A stretch of 64,000 bases of DNA from Paraburkholderia sp. CNPSo 3272 (lineage in GTDB: Bacteria > Pseudomonadota > Gammaproteobacteria > Burkholderiales > Burkholderiaceae): the NCBI RefSeq assembly GCF_024206495.1, contig NZ_JAMBPQ010000028.1:1-64000 (forward strand), read 5' to 3'. Every line of letters starts with the position of its first letter. Positions within the stretch are counted from its first letter, which is position 1. The position numbers were made by a program, and so were the translations under genes. The notes beneath the pieces were generated by a model, which saw only the letters and a list, made by a program, of their open reading frames with translations, was not told where the DNA came from and searched no databases. Below, piece after piece: positions 17,445-27,944 of this stretch.

Positions 17445-18751
17445 TCAGCGCGTGCTCAGCGCCTCGGCAGTTGCCTCGTCATGCGCATGCTGGTGGCGGC
17501 GCGCGTCGAGCGCGACGATGCACAGCAGCGAGACGCCCGCGAGGCACGTATAGAACACGGCGAGCGGCCACCACTGGCCCACATAGCGATGCGCGAGCCA
17601 CGTGCCGACGAGCGGCGTGAGGCCGCCCGCGATCGCGCCGCACACCTGGTAAGAGAGCGAAATCGCCGAGTAGCGCACACGCGTGGGGAACACGCCGGAG
17701 ACGAAGCCGGCGATCACCGAATAGAAGCTCGCCATGCAGACCACGGCGATCGCGATACCGATCACCATCGGCACGACCTTGCCGCTTTGCACGAGCACGA
17801 ACATCGGATACGGCGAGAGCATCGCGGCGAGCGCCGCGCATTTGAGGAAGCGTGCGCCGCCCATGCGTTCGGCGAGCCACGCGGCGAGCGGCTGCACGAG
17901 GAACTGGATGACAGGCAGTCGAGAATCAGCGAGCGCGTGATGCCGACGTACTGCGTGGTGTAGGCGATCATGAACGTGTTGGTGAAGTACACGCCCGCAA
18001 TGCCGATGGTATTCGCGCCGATGCACAGCAGCACGAGACCCCACGACGAGCGGAACACTTCGGCGACGGGCAGCTTCAGCGTGCGGCGCTGGTCCCTGAG
18101 CTTCTCGAACTCGGGCGACTCGTTCACGCCGAGCCGGATCATGATGCCGATCACGAGCAGCACCGCCGAAACGAGGAACGGCAGACGCCAGCCCCACGAG
18201 AGAAAGTCGGCCTTGTCGAGCGACGTGACCGAGCGGAACGCGAGCAGCGAGAGAATCAAGCCGGCGGGCGAACCCAGCTGCGCAAACGAGGCGAAGAACG
18301 TGCGGCGGCCTTCGGGCGCGTGCTCGCCCGCCATCAGCACCGCGCCGCCCCACTCGCCGCCCACGGCGATGCCCTGCACCACGCGCAGCAGCACGAGCAG
18401 CACCGGCGCGAGCATCCCGACGCTCGCATACGATGGCAGCAAGCCGACGCAGACGGTCGCGACGCCCATCATCATCAGCGTGGTCATGAGCGCTTTCTTG
18501 CGGCCGATGCGGTCGCCGAGGTGGCCGAAGATCAGGCCGCCGAGCGGACGCGCGAAGAACCCGACGGCAAAGGTCGCGAACGACGCCATCGTGCTAACGA
18601 AGCGGTCTTCAGAAGGGAAATACAGCTCGCCGAACACGAGCGCGGCGGCCGTGGCGTAGATGTAGAAGTCGTACCACTCGATCATCGTGCCGATGAACGC
18701 CGCGGCGGCGGCGCGCACCGGTTGCCGGGTGCTGGGTTTTGGGTTGGCCAT
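17445..18751 (-). pseudogene. MHS-family MFS transporter, interrupted by a frameshift
   Basis: The first frame runs from 18751 (GAAGGAGA SD, MANPKPSTRQP) through MIEWYDFYIYATAAALVFGEL, GHLGDRIGRKKAL and GEWGGAVLMAGEHAPEGR, typical of metabolite:proton symporters (12 TM, ProP/ShiA-like). After SLILDC at about 17913 it turns into low-complexity Ser/Arg. The correct continuation (VIQFLVQPLAAWLAERMGG) lies in the neighbouring frame and ends at 17445. One missing base at 17912/17913 explains it. No homopolymer or slippery heptamer is present, so it is either a real inactivating deletion or a sequencing error. With the base restored the protein would be about 435 aa. Confidence 0.88.
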
Positions 18752-18822
18752 GCGTCGGTCTCCTTCTGGCGCGTTTGGGATGAATTTGGGTTGCATGCAC
18801 GCTTTATCGCCAGCCACAAATC

Positions 18823-18868
18823 ATTAGTCAAATTTCGCGTTATTATTCAGCGCATAAATTTATCTAAT
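18823..18868. promoter_or_regulatory. AT-rich dyad operator in LysR divergent promoter
   Basis: ATTAGTCAAATTT (18823-18835) is mirrored by AAATTTATCTAAT (18856-18868), an imperfect inverted repeat centred between the divergent MHS transporter and lysR-type genes. The base composition is far more AT-rich than the surroundings. This is the expected place and architecture for LysR recognition and activation half-sites. Confidence 0.55.
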
Positions 18869-18902
18869 ACCCTTGGCGCATCAGTACGCCGGGAGACCGC
18901 CC

Positions 18903-19853
18903 ATGCCCGCCGACAGCACCCGCTTTCTCAACGACCGTCTCGACTGGAACCTGCTGCGCACCTACCTCGCGATCATGCAGGAGCGCAGCCTGAGCCGCGC
19001 CGCCGCCCGGCTCTATGTCACGCAGCCGGCCGTGAGCCAGGCGCTCAAGCGCCTCGAAGACGCCCTCGGCCGCAAGCTGATCGAGCGCCGCGGCGCGCAG
19101 TTCGTGCCGACCGAGGCAGGCGAAGAGGTCTATCGCATTGCGAGCGACATCTACGGCACGATCTCCCAGCTCGAAACCGGGCTAGACGAGCGCACCGCCG
19201 ACATCACCGGCTCGATCCGCCTGCTCACGGTGAGCCGCATCGAGTCGCGCGTGTACGACGAATTTCTCGCGGAATTCCACACGGCCTACCCGCGCATCGA
19301 TCTGCAGATCGAAGTGATGCGCTCGTCGGACATCATCTCGTCGCTGTTGCAGAAAACGGCGACCGCGGGCCTGAGCCTGTGCCGCACGCCCATCGACAAG
19401 CTGGACATGCGCTGCTTCCTGCGCCAGCGCTACGCGATGTTCTGCGGCCGGCATCACCGGCTCTTCGGGCTCTCGCAGTTGACGATGGACGACCTGCTCG
19501 CGGAGAACTTCGTCTCCTTCACGAGCGACCAGATTGGCGACAGCCTGTCCCCGCTCACGGTGTTTCGCGACCAGCGCGGCTTCACGGGGCGGATCGTGGC
19601 GTCGTCACCGAGTCTGGACGAGGTGCGGCGGCTGATCTTTGCGGGCTACGGCATCGGCTGCCTGCCCGAGCATACGGTGCGGGACGATCTGGCGCGGCAG
19701 CGCCTGTGGCGGCTGCCGCCGGAGGAAGGGCTCGTGGACGTCGATATCCACTTGCTGTGGCATCGCGAACGCAAGCGCAATGCGGCCGAAGAAGCGTTCT
19801 TCGACGCGATGGAGCGCTGCATGCAGCGCTATGCGTTGGCGGAGCGCCTGTAA
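18903..19853 (+). CDS. LysR-family transcriptional regulator
   Basis: A 316-aa LTTR. The N-terminal HTH is clear (LLRTYLAIMQERSLSRAAARLYVTQPAVSQALKRLE), followed by the linker helix and a periplasmic-binding-protein-like effector domain (ITGSIRLLTVSR to the end, with GYGIGCLPEH). A GGGAGA SD precedes the start at 18903. Divergent from the transporter/amidohydrolase/deacetylase operon, which it presumably controls in response to a substrate of that pathway. Effector unknown. Confidence 0.92.
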   Translation: MPADSTRFLNDRLDWNLLRTYLAIMQERSLSRAAARLYVTQPAVSQALKRLEDALGRKLIERRGAQFVPTEAGEEVYRIASDIYGTISQLETGLDERTADITGSIRLLTVSRIESRVYDEFLAEFHTAYPRIDLQIEVMRSSDIISSLLQKTATAGLSLCRTPIDKLDMRCFLRQRYAMFCGRHHRLFGLSQLTMDDLLAENFVSFTSDQIGDSLSPLTVFRDQRGFTGRIVASSPSLDEVRRLIFAGYGIGCLPEHTVRDDLARQRLWRLPPEEGLVDVDIHLLWHRERKRNAAEEAFFDAMERCMQRYALAERL

Positions 19854-19892
19854 AACCTCTGGCGCGGGCCGCGAACGTTGCAGGAGAAACGA

Positions 19893-20351
19893 TTAGAACC
19901 CGCGCGCGAGCACCGCAACGCCAATCGTTACGATACCCAGCACGAGATTGATCACAACAAGGCGGCGCACCGTACCCACCGCGCGCGCGCCGTCGGGCCA
20001 CTTCTGCGCCTGCACTGCCCGGCGGATGCGCGGAAACACGGCAAAGCGAATGTGGCCGAAGATCAGCATCATCAGCACGCCAATACCCGCCATGGTATGC
20101 AGTTGCCACGTGGCGTGGCCGCCGCCGAACTGCATGAGCAGGAAACCGCCGCTGAGCAGGATCACGATGACCGAAGCGCCCACCCAGTTGAAGAAGCGGC
20201 CGAACACCGACTCGATGAGCGGTAGCCGCAACTGCGGCGAGAGGTCTTCGAGCGCGGGGCGCAGGCAGAAGTGCGCGAAGATCATGCCGCCCACCCACAC
20301 AGCGACACCCAGCAGATGCAAAAAGAGCGCGACTTCGATCGCATGGCCCAT
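19893..20351 (-). CDS. CopD-domain family membrane protein
   Basis: A 152-aa protein with four predicted TM helices: LFLHLLGVAVWVGGMIFAHF at the N-terminus, VGASVIVILLSGGFLLM, GVLMMLIFGHIRFAVF and LVVINLVLGIVTIGVAVL. Conserved His residues (LHLLG, MIFAHF) match the CopD/DUF-type group often associated with copper or haem handling, but no copper genes are nearby. Function is unassigned. Convergent with the lysR-type gene. About 200 bp separate it from parC; that gap contains a hairpin repeat. Confidence 0.78.
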   Translation of the reverse strand: MGHAIEVALFLHLLGVAVWVGGMIFAHFCLRPALEDLSPQLRLPLIESVFGRFFNWVGASVIVILLSGGFLLMQFGGGHATWQLHTMAGIGVLMMLIFGHIRFAVFPRIRRAVQAQKWPDGARAVGTVRRLVVINLVLGIVTIGVAVLARGF

Positions 20352-20421
20352 GCTTTGATTCCCTCGTAACGTAGTTGTTATCCGGCCGTCGACCAGAGTG
20401 AGCGCTTTTGCGGTTTGCGAT

Positions 20422-20478
20422 CCGGAGTTAGTGCTTCAGCACTTACTCCGGTCCCACGCAGAGCGCTCTGGTCCCATG
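20422..20478. repeat. Hairpin repeat element, copy A
   Basis: CCGGAGTTAGTGCT/AGCACTTACTCCGG (20422-20451) is a near-perfect 14-bp inverted repeat with one mismatch. It is followed by two direct repeats GGTCCCACGCAGAGC and GGTCCCATGCAGAAC (from 20450 and 20470). The reverse complement (TGCGTGGGACCGGAGTAAGTGC and its partner arm) matches a second copy at 51190-51234. It probably belongs to a dispersed intergenic repeat family. No T-run follows, so it is not a classical terminator. It occupies the gap between the CopD-like gene and parC. Confidence 0.6.
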
Positions 20479-20550
20479 CAGAACGCAAATCGCCTTTGCG
20501 CGGCATTATTCCATGCCGCGCGGCGTCCCGTGCCGGATGTGCCCGCTAGT

Positions 20551-22866
20551 TTATTGCGGCAACACCGGACGCATGCCCGTCACGACCTTGAGCTTCGAGT
20601 CCGGCGCGCGGCCCTTGCGTGCGCGCTTGCCGATCTGCGGCGACAGCACCGCGCCCGCCATCAGGTCCTCACCCGCCTTGCCGCCGCGGCCTGTGCCCAC
20701 GAGCACGACGCCCGCCGCGCTGATCGCGAGCGCCTGCACCAGCTTCTCGTTGTCGTCGAGCTGCATGAGCGTGACACCACGGCCGCCGCCCGCGAGCGTC
20801 TTCATCTCGTCGAGGCCGAACACCAGCAAACGACCGCCCGACGACAGACACGCCACCTGCAGCGCGTCGGGCAGCATCGGCATCGGCGCGAGCGGCACGC
20901 AGCCCTCGTCGATCGTCATGAACGCCTTGCCTGCCTTCACGCGGCTCACCATGTCGCCGATCTTCGCGATGAAGCCGAAGCCGTTGCTCGACGCCAGCAG
21001 CAATTGCTGTTCCGCGTTCGCCGCGAAGTAGTGCAGCAGATGCGTGCCCGCTTCGAGTTCGATGAGCGACGTGACCGGCACACCGTCACCGCGGCCGCCG
21101 GGCAAATTCGCAATCGATACCGAATAGACGCGCCCGTTGCTGCCCCACGCAATGAGCGTGTCGGGAGTGCGGCACTGGAACGCCGCATAGAGGCCGTCGC
21201 CGGCCTTGAACGTGAAGCCTTGCGTATCGAGCCCATGGCCCTTGAGCGCACGCACCCAGCCCTTCTGCGAGACGACGACCGTGACCGGCTCGTCCACCAC
21301 GCGCGCTTCGAAGCTCGCACGCTTCTCCTGCTGGATCAACGTGCGGCGATCGTCGCCGTACTGTTTCGCGTCGGCTTCGATTTCCTTCACGATGAGCCGC
21401 TTCATCGACGCATCGTTCGCGAGCAGTTCTTCGAGCTTCGCCTTCTCTTCGCGCAGTTCCGCGAGTTCCTTTTCGATCTTGATCTTCTCGAGCCGCGCCA
21501 ACTGACGCAGACGGATTTCAAGAATGTCCTCGGCCTGGCGCTCGGAAAGCCCGAATGCGCTCATCAGCGCGCTCTTGGGCTCGTCCGACTCGCGGATGAT
21601 GCGGATGACCTCGTCGATATTGAGGAAGACGATCATCCGACCTTCGAGGATATGGATGCGGTCGTCGACCTTCGTCAGGCGGTGCTGCGTGCGGCGCGTG
21701 ACCGTGGCAAAGCGGAAGCCGATCCACTCGCCCAGAATCTCGCTGATGCCCTTCTGGCGCGGACGTCCATCGGCGCCGATCATCACGAGATTGAGCGATG
21801 CGTTCGATTCGAGGCTCGTGTTCGCGAGCAGCGAGTTGACGAATTCGGCCTGGTCGATGCGGCTCGTCTTCGGCTCGAACACGAGGCGCACGGGCGCATC
21901 CTTGCCCGACTCGTCGCGCACGGCGTCGAGCAGCCCGAGCATGGTCTGCTTGCTCTGCAGCTGCTCGGGCGTGAGCGTCTTCTTGCCGAGCTTGAGCTTC
22001 GGGTTCGTGAGTTCTTCGATCTCTTCGAGCACCTTCTGGCCCGAGGTGTTCGGCGGCAGCTCGGTCACCACGAGCTGCCACTGGCCGCGCGCAAGGTCCT
22101 CGATCTTCCAGCGCGCGCGCACCTTGAGGCTGCCGCGGCCCGACTCGTAAGCCGCCGCAATTTCCGCGTCGCTCGAAATGATCTGGCCGCCGCCCGGGAA
22201 ATCGGGCCCCGGCAGCCTCTCCATGATCTCCGCGTGCGAAAGCTTCGGGTTGCGAATCATCGCGACCGCTGCCGACGCGACTTCGCGCAGGTTATGCGAC
22301 GGAATTTCGGTTGCGAGACCCACCGCGATCCCCGACGCGCCGTTGAGCAGCAGCATCGGCAGGCGTGCGGGCAGCGTCTTCGGCTCCTGGAACGAGCCGT
22401 CGTAGTTCGGCATGAAATCGACGGTGCCCATGTCGATTTCGTCGAGCAGCAGCTTGGCGATGGGCGTCAGGCGCGCTTCGGTGTAGCGCATGGCCGCCGC
22501 GCCGTCGCCGTCGCGCGAGCCGAAATTGCCCTGGCCGTCGATGAGCGGATAGCGCATCGAGAAGTCCTGGGCGAGGCGCACGAGCGCGTCGTAGGCCGAC
22601 TGGTCGCCGTGCGGGTGGTACTTGCCGAGCACGTCGCCGACCACGCGCGCCGACTTCACGGGCTTGGCGTTGTCGCCGAGGCCCATTTCGTTCATCGCGA
22701 AGAGAATGCGCCGCTGCACCGGCTTCTGGCCGTCGCAGACGTCGGGCAGCGCGCGGCCCTTCACCACGCTCACCGCGTAGTCGAGATAGGCGCGTTCCGC
22801 GTAGTGGCCGAGCGTGAGCGTGTCGCCGTTCGGGGCGTCCGTCACTTCAGCAAAGAGATCGTCCAT
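20551..22866 (-). CDS. parC: DNA topoisomerase IV subunit A
   Basis: A 771-aa protein. The winged-helix/tower breakage domain contains KPVQRRILFAMNEMG, KYHPHGDQSAYDAL and the catalytic Tyr128 in AAAMRYTEARL, followed by GFATEIP-like VGLATEIPSHN. The C-terminal half carries beta-pinwheel blades (for example LAGGGRGVTLMQL) typical of ParC/GyrA. The length and the lack of a complete GyrA box favour ParC, and parE follows upstream. It decatenates daughter chromosomes with ParE. At the site equivalent to E. coli ParC Ser80 this protein has Gln89, and Asp93 replaces Glu84. Start 22866. Confidence 0.96.
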   Translation of the reverse strand: MDDLFAEVTDAPNGDTLTLGHYAERAYLDYAVSVVKGRALPDVCDGQKPVQRRILFAMNEMGLGDNAKPVKSARVVGDVLGKYHPHGDQSAYDALVRLAQDFSMRYPLIDGQGNFGSRDGDGAAAMRYTEARLTPIAKLLLDEIDMGTVDFMPNYDGSFQEPKTLPARLPMLLLNGASGIAVGLATEIPSHNLREVASAAVAMIRNPKLSHAEIMERLPGPDFPGGGQIISSDAEIAAAYESGRGSLKVRARWKIEDLARGQWQLVVTELPPNTSGQKVLEEIEELTNPKLKLGKKTLTPEQLQSKQTMLGLLDAVRDESGKDAPVRLVFEPKTSRIDQAEFVNSLLANTSLESNASLNLVMIGADGRPRQKGISEILGEWIGFRFATVTRRTQHRLTKVDDRIHILEGRMIVFLNIDEVIRIIRESDEPKSALMSAFGLSERQAEDILEIRLRQLARLEKIKIEKELAELREEKAKLEELLANDASMKRLIVKEIEADAKQYGDDRRTLIQQEKRASFEARVVDEPVTVVVSQKGWVRALKGHGLDTQGFTFKAGDGLYAAFQCRTPDTLIAWGSNGRVYSVSIANLPGGRGDGVPVTSLIELEAGTHLLHYFAANAEQQLLLASSNGFGFIAKIGDMVSRVKAGKAFMTIDEGCVPLAPMPMLPDALQVACLSSGGRLLVFGLDEMKTLAGGGRGVTLMQLDDNEKLVQALAISAAGVVLVGTGRGGKAGEDLMAGAVLSPQIGKRARKGRAPDSKLKVVTGMRPVLPQ

Positions 22867-22905
22867 GTTTCAATCAGTCCGTAATCGTGTGTGCGCCTGC
22901 GCGTA

Positions 22906-24897
<1,992 letters not shown>

Positions 24898-25158
24898 GGT
24901 GATCCACAGGGGGTTGTCCGCGCGCTTGTCCACAGGTCCTGTGGACATCTGCGGGGAAAACGCGTTGAGCGTTCAAAAAAACCGATACGAAACAACGAAG
25001 TGAACCGGCTGCGCGCCGCGGTGGCAGGTGCGCTCGCGGCGGCGCAGTGGTTCACGTAGTTGTTCGAATTCGCGAGGTATTGTACTGATTTGGGCTCGCA
25101 CGGCAATTTGCTTGGGGGTTGGCTGGCCGAACGGATGACTACGGTCCGCCCCTCCGCC
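24898..25158. other. parE-uup intergenic region
   Basis: About 260 bp without a supported gene. It must hold the parE promoter (minus strand). An AT-richer stretch at about 24960-24990 is the only composition change; I could not pick a convincing -35/-10 pair. Confidence 0.4.
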
Positions 25159-25190
25159 TTAAAAAAAAGCGGCCTTTATCAGGCCGCTTT
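25159..25190 (-). terminator. Rho-independent terminator of uup
   Basis: Perfect 10-bp inverted repeat AAAGCGGCCT/AGGCCGCTTT (25166-25175 with 25181-25190) followed on the minus strand by eight T and AAGG. It starts 9 bp after the uup stop. Confidence 0.93.
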
Positions 25191-25198
25191 GTCTCGCA

Positions 25199-27127
25199 TC
25201 ACTTGCGCTTGCTCTCCAGCTCTTCCCACCGCTCCAGCGCGACGAGCAATTGCTCTTCGATCGCTGCGTAGCGCTCGGTGAGCCGCGTGCCTTCGGCCGC
25301 GTCCTTCGCAAAGATCGACCCGTCCTCGATCTTCGCGCCGATCGTCTTCTGCTCGGTCTCCAGCGCCTCGATGCGCCTGGGCAGTTCCTCGAGCTCGCGC
25401 TGCTCCTTGAACGAAAGCTTCACAGTACGTTGCGCATTGCGGCCCGCTGCGCTCTCCTTGGGAGCGGCAGCCGCAGCAGCCGCTTCTTTCGGCGCGCGCG
25501 CCTCGGCAATCTCCTGCGCACGCGTGCTCTGCGTTTGCCAGTCGGTGAAGCCACCCACGTACTCGCGCCACTTGCCCTCGCCCTCGGACGCGATTACCGA
25601 CGTCACCACGTTGTCGAGGAACGCGCGGTCGTGGGAGACGAGCAGCACGGTGCCGTCGTAGTCGGTGAGCAACTCTTCGAGCAGTTCGAGCGTCGGGATA
25701 TCGAGGTCGTTGGTCGGTTCGTCGAGCACCAGCACGTTCGCGGGCCGCGCGAACAAACGCGCGAGCAGCAGACGGTTACGCTCGCCGCCCGAAAGCGACT
25801 TCACGGGCGAGCGCGCACGTTCGGGCGCGAACAGGAAGTCGCCGAGATAGCTCATGACGTGCTTCTTCGCGCCGTTGATCTCGACCCAGTCGCTGCCGGG
25901 GCTGATGGTATCGGCGAGGCTCTTTTCCATGTCGAGCTGCGCGCGCATCTGGTCGAAGTACGCGACCTGCATGTTCGTGCCCACGCGCACCGTACCCTCG
26001 TCGGGCTTCAACTCGCCGAGAATCAGCTTCAGCAGCGTGGTCTTGCCCGCGCCGTTCGGACCGACGAAGCCGATCTTGTCGCCGCGCATGACCGTCGACG
26101 AGAAGTTATCGACGATCGTGCGGCCGCCGTAGCGCTTGGTCACGTCCGTGAGTTCGGCGACGATCTTGCCGGACTTCTCGCCCTGCGCGACGTCGAGCTT
26201 CACATTGCCCTGCACGTTGCGGCGCTCGGCGTGCTCGCTGCGCATCTGCACGAGGCGCGCGATGCGCCCGACGCTGCGCGTGCGCCGCGCTTCCACGCCC
26301 TTGCGGATCCACACTTCCTCTTGCGCGAGCAGCTTGTCGAACTTCTCGTTCTCCACGCGCTCGACTTCGAGCTGCTGTGCCTTGCGCTCCTGGTACTGCG
26401 AGAAGTTGCCCGGGTACGAAAGCAGCTTGCCGCGATCGAGTTCGACGATGCGCGTGGCCACACGGTCGAGAAACGCGCGGTCGTGGGTGATGAAGAGCAG
26501 GCTCGAACGCTGCGCCACGAGCAGTTCCTCGAGCCAGCGGATGCCGTCGAAGTCGAGGTGGTTGGTCGGTTCGTCGAGCAGCAGGATATCGGGCTGCACG
26601 ACGAGCGCGCGGGCAAGCGCAACGCGCTTTTGCATACCGCCCGAAAGCGCGCCCACGCGGGCGTCGCCTTCGAGGCCGATCTGCGCGAGCGTCGTGGCAA
26701 CGCGCGTGCGCCAGTTCCAGGCATCGGCATGATCGAGCGACGATTGCAGCGTGTTCATGCGCGCAAGCAGTGCGTCGTGCTCGGCGCCTTCGGGCGTGTC
26801 CGCGAGCTGGTGCGCGACCGTGTCGTAGTCGTCGAGCAGCGCGCGCACGTCGGCAAGTCCCGAGGCGACGGTGTCGAACACCGTGGCGTCGGCGTCGAAG
26901 TCGGGCTCCTGCGGCACGTAGACGGTCGAAAGATCCTGCTGGCGCGTGACGAGGCCGTCGTCGGGCCTGGCGAGATCGGCGACGATCGTGAGCAGCGACG
27001 ACTTGCCTGCGCCGTTGCGGCCGATCAGCCCGACGCGCTCGCCGGCTTCGAGCGAAAAGTCCGCGTGGTCGAGCAGCGCGACGTGGCCGAACGCCAGTTG
27101 CGCGTCTGTGATGGTGTAAAGCGACAT
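25199..27127 (-). CDS. uup: ABC-F family ATPase (Uup-like)
   Basis: A 642-aa soluble protein with two ABC cassettes and no TM segments. Cassette 1: Walker A GRNGAGKSSLL, signature LSGGMQKR, Walker B DILLLDEPTNHLD. Cassette 2: GPNGAGKTTLL, LSGGERNR, VLVLDEPTNDLD. The interdomain linker is charged and helical, and the C-terminus (about 560-642) is a Lys/Glu-rich coiled coil, as in Uup, which binds DNA or ribosomes. ABC-F proteins act on ribosomes or DNA repair, not transport. Start at 27127 (MSLYTITDAQLAFG); the longer frame reads through a tandem repeat and is rejected. Confidence 0.92.
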   Translation of the reverse strand: MSLYTITDAQLAFGHVALLDHADFSLEAGERVGLIGRNGAGKSSLLTIVADLARPDDGLVTRQQDLSTVYVPQEPDFDADATVFDTVASGLADVRALLDDYDTVAHQLADTPEGAEHDALLARMNTLQSSLDHADAWNWRTRVATTLAQIGLEGDARVGALSGGMQKRVALARALVVQPDILLLDEPTNHLDFDGIRWLEELLVAQRSSLLFITHDRAFLDRVATRIVELDRGKLLSYPGNFSQYQERKAQQLEVERVENEKFDKLLAQEEVWIRKGVEARRTRSVGRIARLVQMRSEHAERRNVQGNVKLDVAQGEKSGKIVAELTDVTKRYGGRTIVDNFSSTVMRGDKIGFVGPNGAGKTTLLKLILGELKPDEGTVRVGTNMQVAYFDQMRAQLDMEKSLADTISPGSDWVEINGAKKHVMSYLGDFLFAPERARSPVKSLSGGERNRLLLARLFARPANVLVLDEPTNDLDIPTLELLEELLTDYDGTVLLVSHDRAFLDNVVTSVIASEGEGKWREYVGGFTDWQTQSTRAQEIAEARAPKEAAAAAAAPKESAAGRNAQRTVKLSFKEQRELEELPRRIEALETEQKTIGAKIEDGSIFAKDAAEGTRLTERYAAIEEQLLVALERWEELESKRK

Positions 27128-27173
27128 GGATGGAAAGCGATGCGTGCGGTGGACCTGAAGGAGGCATTGTACC

Positions 27174-27253
27174 GGGCCGCGCAGGTCGGGCCGCGGAGGT
27201 CGGGCCGCGCAGGTCGGGCCGCGCAGGTCGGGCCGCGCGGGTCGGGCCTGCGC
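27174..27253. repeat. 14-bp tandem repeat, about five copies
   Basis: The unit GGTCGGGCCGCGCA recurs with a strict 14-bp period (GGTC at 27184, 27198, 27212, 27226 and 27240), with one or two changes in some copies. It lies between the divergent uup and rubredoxin genes, in the presumed promoter interval. The period is not a multiple of three, so it is non-coding. It is likely prone to copy-number change by slippage. Confidence 0.85.
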
Positions 27254-27387
27254 GTTTAGCTTTCCGTTAGCGCGGCGGCACGCGAGCCGTTTTCCGGTAA
27301 CATCGCGGGTCGCCCGCGCCGGCCGCCTTGCAGTCAAAGGGCCGCATGACGGGCCGCGCATCGAATCGACTAGACGAAGGACACGCT

Positions 27388-27570
27388 GTGAGCGAAGTAA
27401 TCGAGTACAAGAGCTGGGTCTGCCTGATCTGCGGCTGGATCTACAACGAGGAAGAAGGTCTGCCCGACGAAGGCATCGCCGCCGGCACGCGCTTTGCGGA
27501 GATTCCCGACGGCTGGCGCTGCCCGTTGTGCGACGTGGGCAAGGCGGAATTCGCCGTCGTCGAGTTCTGA
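27388..27570 (+). CDS. Rubredoxin
   Basis: A 60-aa protein with the two iron knuckles CLICGWIYNEEEG and CPLCDVGK that bind a single Fe(Cys)4, and the conserved Tyr/Asp/Trp (PDEGIAAGTRFAEIP, DGWRCPLC). It is a small cytoplasmic electron carrier. The GTG at 27388 is chosen because a GAAGGA SD stands 7 nt before it and the protein then has normal rubredoxin length; upstream ATGs (27328, 27346) would add unrelated residues. No rubredoxin reductase or alkane hydroxylase gene is nearby, so the partner is unknown. Confidence 0.92.
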   Translation: MSEVIEYKSWVCLICGWIYNEEEGLPDEGIAAGTRFAEIPDGWRCPLCDVGKAEFAVVEF

Positions 27571-27627
27571 TTGCGACGACTCCCTCGAAGCTGCTGAAGC
27601 GTCATTTTCGCGCCCGAACGCGTTTGC

Positions 27628-27633
27628 TATACT
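27628..27633 (+). promoter_or_regulatory. Candidate -10 box upstream of tRNA-Arg
   Basis: TATACT within TTGCTATACTC lies about 120 bp before the tRNA. No good -35 is seen at 17 bp. The placement in the gap between rubredoxin and tRNA makes it the likeliest tRNA promoter element. Confidence 0.35.
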
Positions 27634-27755
27634 CTTGGCCCTGCGCCACGATATCGCTCGGACCCGCAAGGCCGATCCGTTTCGCGCGCCGCTCCGCGCC
27701 ATGACGGGTCACTTGGGAAACATGGCGATCGAACGGAGCCATGCTCGACCTCGCG

Positions 27756-27830
27756 CTCCCTGTAGTTCAATGGATAGAACAAGTGCCTCCTAAGCGCTAG
27801 ATGCAGGTTCGATTCCTGCCAGGGGGACCA
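27756..27830 (+). tRNA. tRNA-Arg (anticodon CCU)
   Basis: A 75-nt cloverleaf. Acceptor CTCCCTG pairs with CAGGGGG (one T-G wobble), D-stem GTTC/GAAC, anticodon stem AGTGC/GCGCT with loop CTCCTAA (anticodon CCT at 27789-27791), and T-arm GCAGG-TTCGATT-CCTGC. The discriminator is A and the CCA end is encoded. It reads AGG codons, which are rare in this GC-rich genome. The nearby downstream genes include a Dcm/Vsr pair, but I see no repeated 3' end that would mark an integrated element. Confidence 0.95.
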
Positions 27831-27944
27831 GCCGCTCGAGCACCCGAGCCGCGTACGCCGGCCGCGAAGGCCGCAACCGGTCCGCAGATCCCCGTCCCGT
27901 CCCTTTCGCGCACTCGCGCACCCTCTTTGCCCAGCAGGTTTTCC

